From a virus, in the IMG/VR virus record IMGVR_UViG_3300032241_002541, positions 1-22,297 of that record: DNA of 22,297 bases; one strand, given 5' to 3'. Below, one piece after another: positions 1 through 4,617 of the stretch (position 1 is its first letter; the number at the start of each line of letters is the position of its first letter). Both the position numbers and the translations under genes were made by a program. The notes beneath the pieces are model-generated. The model saw nothing but the letters and a program-made list of their open reading frames with translations, searched no databases and was not told the origin of the DNA.

Positions 1-83
1 AGAGAGATGTAAAAAGTAAATTAAATTAAATGCAAACGATGAAAGTGCATATTTACTAGCCGCTTAAGGTTAGTATAGGGTTT

Positions 84-122
84 TGCCAATTGTCCTAGTA
101 ACAGAATCAGTTGGCATTTTTA
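84..122 (+). terminator. Weak terminator-like hairpin upstream of the outer-membrane gene
   Basis: TGCCAA (84-89) can pair with TTGGCA (111-116), and a T-rich run (117-122) follows. The 21-base loop is long for an intrinsic terminator, so this may be the end of an upstream transcript or a 5' leader structure. The rest of 1-139 is A+T-rich. I see no gene in it, only a good ribosome binding site (AAGGAG) just before position 140. Confidence 0.3.
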
Positions 123-139
123 ATTAAAAAGGAGTTAGT

Positions 140-601
140 ATGAAAAAGACGTTAATCGCAATTGCCGCTATGGCATTTATCGGTGCCGCTTCTGCTGTTG
201 AAGTTGGCGTATTTGGCGGTGAAGATGTATCACATCAAGATTCTTCATTGAATCATTCACTATTTGGTGCTTCTATTGGTCAACATTTTGGTCCAGTATC
301 TGCAACTGCTGAATTTGCTCGCAAGAATGAAATTGGCACAAACCAAAATCGTTCTTCATTAGTTGCTGGCTATGATGTTGCAACTGTAGGTACAGTTACA
401 GTTACACCTAAAGTCGGTGGAACTTTTGTTGACAATGAAATTGTACAAAGCGGTTATGCCTTACGTTATGGCGTAGGTGCATCTGTTCCATTGGCATCTA
501 AAGTTGCCGGTACAGTAGATGTATATCATCTACAAGGTGATTCTCGTATCACATCACAAACAGGTAATACGGTTACTGCTGGAGTTAGATTTAGTTTCTA
601 A
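140..601 (+). CDS. Phage-encoded outer-membrane beta-barrel protein
   Basis: A small outer-membrane protein of 153 residues. Residues 1-19 form a classic Sec signal peptide: lysines, then a hydrophobic stretch ending in Ala-Ser-Ala before Val-Glu-Val. The mature part is made of alternating hydrophobic/polar strands (for example SATAEFAR, SSLVAGYDV, GTVTVTPKVGG, TVTAGVRFSF). It ends in Phe, the signature recognised by the Bam machinery. The length of about 134 mature residues suits an 8-stranded barrel. A strong AAGGAG lies 6-7 bases before the start. No tail-fibre or enzyme motif is visible. Inferred role: change of the host surface, such as receptor masking or superinfection exclusion, or permeability. 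It implies a Gram-negative host. The barrel class is well supported; the specific function is not known. Confidence 0.7.
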   Translation: MKKTLIAIAAMAFIGAASAVEVGVFGGEDVSHQDSSLNHSLFGASIGQHFGPVSATAEFARKNEIGTNQNRSSLVAGYDVATVGTVTVTPKVGGTFVDNEIVQSGYALRYGVGASVPLASKVAGTVDVYHLQGDSRITSQTGNTVTAGVRFSF

Positions 602-642
602 CTAAATAATTGTATGGGTTGTGGACTCCCAATAAAAGTCCA
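602..642 (+). promoter_or_regulatory. CTAAATA late-promoter-like motif followed by a hairpin
   Basis: CTAAATA (602-608) directly follows the stop codon of the outer-membrane gene and resembles the T4 late promoter TATAAATA. Downstream, TGGACT (622-627) can pair with AGTCCA (637-642). An alternative TGGG/CCCA pairing (615-618 with 628-631) is also possible. The arrangement resembles the motif and hairpin at 1886-1926. This would serve the gene at 678. Promoter activity is inferred from motif similarity only. Confidence 0.4.
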
Positions 643-677
643 GTTTACACACACTCATCACACACAAGGAGAAAACT

Positions 678-956
678 ATGAGTATGACCCCATATGAGGT
701 AAGATTAGAGTTATTAAAAATGGCTAAAGATATGTTGACCGATGATTTTCATTCAAAGCGTCAAACAATATCAGAAGCATGGCACACACAGATTGAAGCC
801 GCAAAGATTGCCGGAACACCTTCACCTGATGCACCAGTGATGCCAAATTACCCAACAGAGAACGACATTATCACCAAGGCGCAAGTCTTGAACGATTTTG
901 TGTCTCAAAATCCGACCCCACACGTAGAAGTAAAAACGAAAAAATCTAATTCGTAA
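678..956 (+). CDS. Conserved T4-like phage protein of unknown function
   Basis: A 92-residue soluble protein with no signal peptide or membrane segment. The first half is predicted helical and charged (EVRLELLKMAKDMLTDDFH, then a KRQTISEAWHTQIEAAK helix). The middle is proline-rich (around residues 48-58), and a final helix (ENDIITKAQVLNDFV) precedes a lysine-rich tail. My impression is that proteins of this type recur as hypothetical proteins in T4-like phages of aquatic bacteria, but I cannot assign a function. An AAGGAG lies 8 bases before the start. A strong intrinsic terminator follows the stop at once, so it may be the last gene of its transcript. Confidence 0.7.
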   Translation: MSMTPYEVRLELLKMAKDMLTDDFHSKRQTISEAWHTQIEAAKIAGTPSPDAPVMPNYPTENDIITKAQVLNDFVSQNPTPHVEVKTKKSNS

Positions 957-966
957 TTGTGGGACT

Positions 967-992
967 GGGGCCTTTTATGGCCCCTTTTCTTT
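967..992 (+). terminator. Rho-independent terminator
   Basis: GGGGCC (967-972) pairs perfectly with GGCCCC (979-984) around a TTTTAT loop. The run TTTTCTTT follows. It lies 11 bases after the preceding stop codon and just before the ribosome binding site of the next gene. Confidence 0.85.
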
Positions 993-1004
993 CAAGGAGA
1001 CCAG

Positions 1005-1514
1005 ATGAAGTTTCTAACACAAACTTTCTTCATAATTCTTTCATTGGTATTAATAACAACAAACGCTAAACCGGCACCTGATATTACCGAAGCCATCAAA
1101 GCAGATTTCAATAAACAAGTTCTCTGTATGGCAAAAAATCTTTACTATGAGGCCGCTATGGAACCTTATGAGGGTAAACTAGCCGTTGCTCAAGTAACAA
1201 TCAATAGAACACAGAACAAAAACTTTCCTTCTGATGTTTGTGGAGTAGTCTATCAAAAAACAAATGGCACTTGCCAGTTCACATGGACTTGCGAGAAATC
1301 TTATCCTGTTCGTAATGAATACGCATGGGAAGAATCAATATATATAGCAAAAAGAGCAATGACTGAAGGTATTTTACACAAAGAAATTGCTAAGGCAAAA
1401 ATAATTTTTTACCACGCTGCGTATGTTCATCCTGGTTGGACAAACATACATCCATTTAAAACTATTGGAAATCACATATTTTATGCAAAATACAATGACA
1501 AGAATCAAAATTAG
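1005..1514 (+). CDS. Secreted cell-wall hydrolase, SleB/CwlJ (Hydrolase_2) family
   Basis: A 169-residue peptidoglycan hydrolase. I chose the Met at 1005 because AAGGAGA lies just before it and an N-terminal signal peptide follows (MKFL, then a hydrophobic stretch ending TTNA). An open frame from 957 would run through the terminator and add an implausible N-terminus. The catalytic domain spans about residues 35-165. It shows the family's features: LYYEAAMEP (catalytic Glu), EGKLAVAQVTINR, the CGVVYQ block, CQFTWTCEK, and the C-terminal FYHAAYVHPGW. Expected role: cleavage of host peptidoglycan after export by Sec, either as an endolysin or an accessory lysis enzyme. The stop overlaps the start of the next small gene, suggesting one transcript with gene 33. 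The family is certain; its place in the infection cycle is inferred. Confidence 0.85.
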   Translation: MKFLTQTFFIILSLVLITTNAKPAPDITEAIKADFNKQVLCMAKNLYYEAAMEPYEGKLAVAQVTINRTQNKNFPSDVCGVVYQKTNGTCQFTWTCEKSYPVRNEYAWEESIYIAKRAMTEGILHKEIAKAKIIFYHAAYVHPGWTNIHPFKTIGNHIFYAKYNDKNQN

Positions 1515-1680
1515 TCCTTTTATGAAAGATGAATTTTTTTTGGTAACAGAAAAAGATAGGGAAACCGAATCAATAGGCTTGCCATCAGTTATAAAAAATA
1601 GTATACTATTGAATAAAGAAGACATTCCTGAAATCATTAGAGTATTAAATGAATATGCCAACAAAGATAGAAATAAGTGA
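1495..1680 (+). CDS. Small protein of unknown function between the hydrolase and gene 33
   Basis: A 61-residue acidic/basic protein (MTRIKISPFMKDEFFLVTEK at the start). It appears to have a beta-rich N-terminal half and a helix near the end (EDIPEIIRVLNEYANK). The start is uncertain. The Met at 1495 gives a 20-base overlap with the hydrolase gene; Met 1483 and the frame up to 1423 are alternatives with larger overlaps. No Shine-Dalgarno sequence is visible, so translation is probably coupled to the gene before it. Its stop overlaps the start of gene 33. I do not recognise a family. Its packing between two real genes, both overlapped, supports it being real. Confidence 0.55.
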   Translation: MTRIKISPFMKDEFFLVTEKDRETESIGLPSVIKNSILLNKEDIPEIIRVLNEYANKDRNK

Positions 1681-1876
1681 ATTTAGTGAGATAATTTTAA
1701 ACAGAGCTCATCAAAAAAAATTATCTATAATGGACTCGGTAATTGATTATTGTAATGAGACAACAATGGAAGTTGATGTTGCATCAACGTTATTGTCTCC
1801 GGCTGTTAAGTTAAAAATTAGAGAAGAAGCACAAGAATTAAACTTACTAAAAAGAACATCTAAACTTCCTGTTTAA
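1649..1876 (+). CDS. 33: Late-promoter transcription coactivator, gp33-like
   Basis: A 75-residue homologue of T4 gp33, which bridges host RNA polymerase to the DNA-bound sliding clamp (gp45) and enables transcription from late promoters with the sigma-like gp55. The core matches the short phage coactivator family. It has a helix around KKLSIMDSVIDYCNETTMEVD (about residues 24-44), an AxxLLSPAVKLKIREEA helix, and a conserved C-terminal LNLL(K)R motif of the kind gp33 and gp55 use to bind the clamp. Met 1649 and Met 1655 are both possible starts, and neither has a good ribosome binding site. It overlaps the stop of the small gene before it. Position just before gene 59 repeats T4 order 33-59-32. 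T4 gp33 is longer (112 residues); short forms like this one are, to my knowledge, usual in T4-like phages of aquatic bacteria. Confidence 0.8.
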   Translation: MNMPTKIEISEFSEIILNRAHQKKLSIMDSVIDYCNETTMEVDVASTLLSPAVKLKIREEAQELNLLKRTSKLPV

Positions 1877-1885
1877 ACTGTTTAA

Positions 1886-1893
1886 TATAAATA
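1886..1893 (+). promoter_or_regulatory. T4-type late promoter (TATAAATA)
   Basis: An exact match to the T4 late-promoter octamer TATAAATA lies 9 bases after the gene 33 stop. It is oriented to transcribe the GIY-YIG remnant and gene 59. A strong hairpin starts 3 bases downstream, so it would be at the very 5' end of the transcript. Confidence 0.65.
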
Positions 1894-1896
1894 GGT

Positions 1897-1926
1897 GTAG
1901 GTCACGGATTCCCCAATCCTACCTAC
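1897..1926 (+). other. Leader hairpin downstream of a late promoter
   Basis: GTAGGT (1897-1902) pairs perfectly with ACCTAC (1921-1926). An inner stem GGATT (1906-1910) pairs with AATCC (1915-1919) around a CCCC loop, with a 3-base bulge on one side and 1 base on the other. No T-run follows, so it is not an intrinsic terminator. It is better read as a 5' leader structure for RNA stability, processing or translation control. Confidence 0.6.
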
Positions 1927-1951
1927 TCTAAAGCTTATTAGGAGCATCAGC

Positions 1952-2062
1952 ATGAATATTTATTCTATCTACAAAGCAACAAACAAAATCAATGGTAAAT
2001 GTTATATTGGATTTGATTTCAATTGGCCTTCTCGAAAATATAAATGTGAATATTATGAATGA
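1952..2062 (+). pseudogene. Truncated GIY-YIG homing endonuclease (36 codons) leading into gene 59
   Basis: This short frame begins behind an AGGAG ribosome binding site (1941-1945). It encodes the N-terminus of a GIY-YIG nuclease: IYKATNKINGKCYIGF, with the two signature segments (SIY in place of GIY, then YIG). It stops at a TGA (2060-2062) after 36 residues, so the Arg and Glu needed for catalysis are absent. The stop overlaps the gp59 start at 2055. The segment IYxATNxINxKxYIGF is shared with the endonuclease at 22012. Most likely it is the remnant of a homing endonuclease gene whose 3' part was lost. It may now serve as a leader ORF that brings ribosomes to gene 59. Confidence 0.7.
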
Positions 2063-2648
2063 CAATACAGGATTTGAAGCTTACAAACTTTATACAGCAT
2101 TAAAACTCCATTTTACCAGTGATTCTTATGATGTGTTGAAATATAACTATAAAACCAATGTGTCAAAACAAACATTCACTACCAATAAATCAAAATATCA
2201 ATTTTATAAACTATCCCGTAAATACAATCCGGAAGAACTAAAAGATTTTTACGTGGCAAACTTTATTAATGGTAATGGTGGTTGGGTAGGTGATTTACTC
2301 CAAGATGGTGATGAGATTTATACCAAGTGGAAAAAAATTCAGCAGAGCTTGACTTATAACTTTGAACAAGATATAATTCATCTATTCGAAACAGAAAATT
2401 GGTTGAAAGTAAACAATGGCCAACATCCATATCTACTTGAAGAAACCATGAAGAAAGGTATTGAGATTGAAACCTTATGTATTTTAAATGATATTATGCA
2501 ATTTTTTCCGATGTGGTCAGAAAAGATTTCAGATGACATCATTTGGCCAAGTTTCAAATTGAAATGCCAGAGATATACACCTTTCATTAATTATGATAAA
2601 AACAAATTCAAAACAATTTTAAAAGAACAAATAAATGCAATCGCATAA
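2055..2648 (+). CDS. 59: Helicase loader gp59
   Basis: A homologue of T4 gp59, which loads the replicative helicase gp41 onto gp32-coated forked DNA. The start at 2055 gives a protein of 197 residues beginning MNDNTGFEAYKLYTALKLHF, which fits the family's N-terminus (T4 gp59 has 217). An in-frame Met at 1992 would add 21 residues read from out-of-frame endonuclease sequence. Recognisable family blocks include YKLYTALKLHFTSDSYDVLKY, FYKLSRKYNPEELKDFYVANF, WVGDLLQDG and WKKIQQSLTYNFEQDI. There is no Shine-Dalgarno sequence in front of 2055, so translation is probably coupled to the 36-codon endonuclease remnant, which it overlaps by 8 bases. It sits between genes 33 and 32 as in T4, with a HAD phosphatase gene inserted before gene 32. 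Confidence 0.88.
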   Translation: MNDNTGFEAYKLYTALKLHFTSDSYDVLKYNYKTNVSKQTFTTNKSKYQFYKLSRKYNPEELKDFYVANFINGNGGWVGDLLQDGDEIYTKWKKIQQSLTYNFEQDIIHLFETENWLKVNNGQHPYLLEETMKKGIEIETLCILNDIMQFFPMWSEKISDDIIWPSFKLKCQRYTPFINYDKNKFKTILKEQINAIA

Positions 2649-3138
2649 AGTAGAAAAGATTTACGTTGATATGGATGGAGTACTCTGTAACTTTGTTAAA
2701 AAGTATAGAGAATTATTTAATCAAGATCCAGAATCTTTACGTAATAAAAAAGATTATAATAAAAATTTTGATAATTTTATTAATGGTCAACACTTTGCAT
2801 CTCTAGAAATGATGCCAGATGCTTTTTTTATGGTTGATTATTTAAGAAGTCGTTCTCTACCTATTGAAATACTATCTTCAACAGGAAGACCAGAAAACCA
2901 TGAAGAAGTATCCAGACAAAAGATAGTCTGGTTACAAACTCATGGTATTACATTTAAGCCAAACTTTGTTCCAGGTAAAGAACTGAAGAAGAAGTTTGCT
3001 ACACCGAATTCCATTATCATTGACGATACTTTATCCGTTATTGATGATTGGAAGCAAGCTGGCGGTATTGCGATTCATCACAAGAACGCCAGAGATACTG
3101 TGGTAATGTTAAAGTTTTATCTATTGGATGGAACTTGA
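2635..3138 (+). CDS. HAD-family 5'(3')-deoxyribonucleotidase-like phosphatase
   Basis: A 167-residue member of the haloacid dehalogenase superfamily, resembling cytosolic 5'(3')-deoxyribonucleotidases. Motif I is VDMDGVLC, with nucleophile Asp12 and acid/base Asp14. Motif II is ILSSTGRP (residues 79-86), a basic GKELKKK segment supplies the motif III lysine, and motif IV is IIIDDT (Asp130/Asp131). The small cap between motifs I and II (about residues 20-75) is typical of the type C enzymes. Likely reaction: removal of phosphate from a (deoxy)nucleoside monophosphate, shaping nucleotide pools during phage replication. Phosphatase activity on another small substrate is possible. It overlaps the end of gene 59 by 14 bases, and its stop lies inside the -35 box of the gene 32 promoter. 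Confidence 0.8.
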   Translation: MQSHKVEKIYVDMDGVLCNFVKKYRELFNQDPESLRNKKDYNKNFDNFINGQHFASLEMMPDAFFMVDYLRSRSLPIEILSSTGRPENHEEVSRQKIVWLQTHGITFKPNFVPGKELKKKFATPNSIIIDDTLSVIDDWKQAGGIAIHHKNARDTVVMLKFYLLDGT

Positions 3139-3163
3139 CAACGCCTAAATATTGTTATATAAT
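3135..3163 (+). promoter_or_regulatory. Perfect sigma-70 consensus promoter for gene 32, with an embedded late-type motif
   Basis: TTGACA (3135-3140) and TATAAT (3158-3163) both match the bacterial consensus in all positions and are separated by the ideal 17 bases. CTAAATA (3145-3151), similar to the T4 late octamer, lies in the spacer. This suggests that gene 32 (and rubrerythrin behind it) is strongly transcribed by host polymerase early, and perhaps again late. A weaker GTGACA / TATACT pair (3171-3176 and 3196-3201) has a 19-base spacing. Confidence 0.8.
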
Positions 3164-3180
3164 GATATTCGTGACAATAC

Positions 3181-3200
3181 TCCGTTACATTCCGTTATAC
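3181..3200 (+). repeat. Tandem 10-base direct repeat in the gene 32 leader
   Basis: TCCGTTACAT (3181-3190) is followed directly by TCCGTTATAC (3191-3200), with 8 of 10 positions identical. It lies about 15 bases upstream of the gp32 start codon. T4 gp32 represses its own translation by binding its mRNA leader cooperatively, so a repeated leader element is a candidate operator. That role is inference. Confidence 0.4.
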
Positions 3201-3214
3201 TAGAAAGGTTAATT

Positions 3215-4102
3215 ATGGTAGATTTCTCTAAATTGAAAAAGAGTTCAGGCAATCTGGACAAACTCGCAAAAGCCATCGAAGCACTCAACGCTTCATCTGA
3301 TGGATCCAATGATTCTAAAGACAACTACTGGCGACCCGAAGTAGATAAAGCAGGTAATGGCATGGCCGTTATTCGTTTTCTTCCTGCTTCTGCCGCTGAT
3401 GGTGAAGACGCTTTGCCTTGGGTTAAAATCTTCTCACACGGTTTTCAAGGACCTGGTGGTTGGTTAATTGATAATTGTCTCACAACTAAAGGTCATGCCT
3501 GTCCTGTTTGTGAACACAATTCTACACTATGGAACTCAGGCATTGAAGCCAACAAAGATGTGGTTCGTAAACAAAAACGTAAGTTGAATTATATATCTAA
3601 CGTGTATATCGTTTCTGATCCTAAACATCCAGAGAACGAAGGACAAGTTAAATTGTTCAAGTTTGGTAAGAAAATCTTTGATAAGATTACTGAAGCAATG
3701 AATCCACAATTTGCTGATGAAGAAGCAATCAATCCATTTGATTTGTGGAAAGGTGCTAACTTCAAGTTGAAGATTCGTAAGGTTGAAGGTTATCAGAATT
3801 ATGATAAGTCCGAATTTGAATCACCATCTGCTTTGTTAGATGATGATGAAGAATTGGAAAAAATTTGGAATTCTGAGTTCTCGTTGAGTACTCTTACCAA
3901 TGGTAAAGAATTCAAATCATATGATGAATTGAAATCTCGTTTAGATAAAGTATTGGGCTTGAATGGTGATGTTCCTGTTTCTAAAACAACTGTGGAACAA
4001 ATCAAAGAAACAGCAAAATCTAAACCAGTAAAAACAGTTGAACCTGATATTGCTGATGGAGATGATGATATGAAATATTTTGAATCGTTAGCTGAAGAAT
4101 AA
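3215..4102 (+). CDS. 32: Single-stranded DNA-binding protein gp32
   Basis: A 295-residue homologue of T4 gp32 (301 residues), which coats ssDNA during replication, recombination and repair. I chose Met 3215, preceded by AGAAAGG, because MVDFSKLKKS matches the family's cooperativity domain; an upstream frame from 3152 would lie inside the promoter. The core OB fold has the zinc ligands His75, Cys88, Cys96 and Cys99 (T4: His64, Cys77, Cys87, Cys90). A KRKLNYISNVYIVSDP segment follows, with the basic KRK triplet of the LAST-type motif. The C-terminus is acidic (DIADGDDDMKYFESLAEE), the tail T4 uses to contact partner proteins. It lies downstream of genes 33 and 59 as in T4 and has its own strong promoter. 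Rubrerythrin follows after 10 bases and is probably co-transcribed. Confidence 0.95.
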   Translation: MVDFSKLKKSSGNLDKLAKAIEALNASSDGSNDSKDNYWRPEVDKAGNGMAVIRFLPASAADGEDALPWVKIFSHGFQGPGGWLIDNCLTTKGHACPVCEHNSTLWNSGIEANKDVVRKQKRKLNYISNVYIVSDPKHPENEGQVKLFKFGKKIFDKITEAMNPQFADEEAINPFDLWKGANFKLKIRKVEGYQNYDKSEFESPSALLDDDEELEKIWNSEFSLSTLTNGKEFKSYDELKSRLDKVLGLNGDVPVSKTTVEQIKETAKSKPVKTVEPDIADGDDDMKYFESLAEE

Positions 4103-4112
4103 AGTAAAAATT

Positions 4113-4550
4113 ATGGCTGAAAATTTAAAAGGCTCTAAGACTGCCGAATGTCTTAAAGAAGCGTTTGCAGGTGAATCAATGGCTAATCGCCGTTATTTGT
4201 ACTTTGCAAATCGTTGTGATGTAATGGGTGACAATGATACAGCGGCTTTGTTCCGTTCTACTGCTGAAGGTGAAACGGGTCATGCTCATGGTCATATGGA
4301 GTTTTTAATTGAAGGTGGTGCTGGTGAACCCGGTACTAATATGCCAGCAAGTACAGTTACTGAAATGTTGGAAGCTGCCATCAGCGGTGAAACACATGAG
4401 TATACTGATATGTACCCTGGTATGGCAAAGACTGCTCGTGATGAAGGTTTTGATGAAGTTGCTGATTGGTTTGAGACTTTGGCTAAAGCTGAACGCTCTC
4501 ATGCTGGTCGTTATACAAAACAATTAGCGGCAGTTCAAGCCGATTCATAA
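4113..4550 (+). CDS. Rubrerythrin (ferritin-like di-iron domain only)
   Basis: A 145-residue rubrerythrin, a di-iron enzyme that reduces hydrogen peroxide or handles iron and oxygen stress. All expected ligands are visible: Glu21, Glu54-x-x-His57, Glu93, Glu96 and Glu127-x-x-His130. Their spacing closely follows Desulfovibrio rubrerythrin (Glu20, Glu53, His56, Glu94, Glu97, Glu127, His131). The usual C-terminal rubredoxin domain is missing: there is no CxxC pair, and the protein ends soon after the four-helix bundle. Electrons would have to come from a host donor, as proposed for single-domain relatives. The gene follows gp32 by 10 bases with a poor ribosome binding site and ends at a strong terminator. 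Its composition looks more G+C-rich than its neighbours by eye, hinting at acquisition from a bacterium. The family is certain; a role in protecting infected cells is inferred. Confidence 0.93.
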   Translation: MAENLKGSKTAECLKEAFAGESMANRRYLYFANRCDVMGDNDTAALFRSTAEGETGHAHGHMEFLIEGGAGEPGTNMPASTVTEMLEAAISGETHEYTDMYPGMAKTARDEGFDEVADWFETLAKAERSHAGRYTKQLAAVQADS

Positions 4551-4588
4551 AACTCTTTCTTTTTAAGTGTCTTCTGGAGAGTTTTAGG

Positions 4589-4612
4589 CCCCGCATAAGT
4601 GCGGGGTTTTTT
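4589..4612 (+). terminator. Strong Rho-independent terminator after rubrerythrin
   Basis: CCCCGC (4589-4594) pairs perfectly with GCGGGG (4601-4606) around an ATAAGT loop, and six T residues follow. It ends the gene 32-rubrerythrin transcript. On the other strand the hairpin lacks a T-run, so it is not obviously a terminator for the convergent minus-strand operon. Confidence 0.9.
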
Positions 4613-4617
4613 ATTGG

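Noticed and set aside
957-1004. Open frame from 957 extending the cell-wall hydrolase
   Set aside because: It would run through the intrinsic terminator and hide the signal peptide; a clear AAGGAGA and Met at 1005 fit better.
1374-1664. Minus-strand open frame of 96 codons
   Set aside because: It runs opposite three overlapping plus-strand genes that have family or context support, and its product is not recognisable.
1992-2054. Upstream Met at 1992 as the gp59 start
   Set aside because: The added 21 residues come from the out-of-frame endonuclease remnant, have no ribosome binding site and are unlike gp59 N-termini.
3152-3214. Start at 3152 for gp32
   Set aside because: The codon overlaps the spacer and -10 region of the consensus promoter, and the extra residues are absent from the family; Met 3215 with AGAAAGG is preferred.
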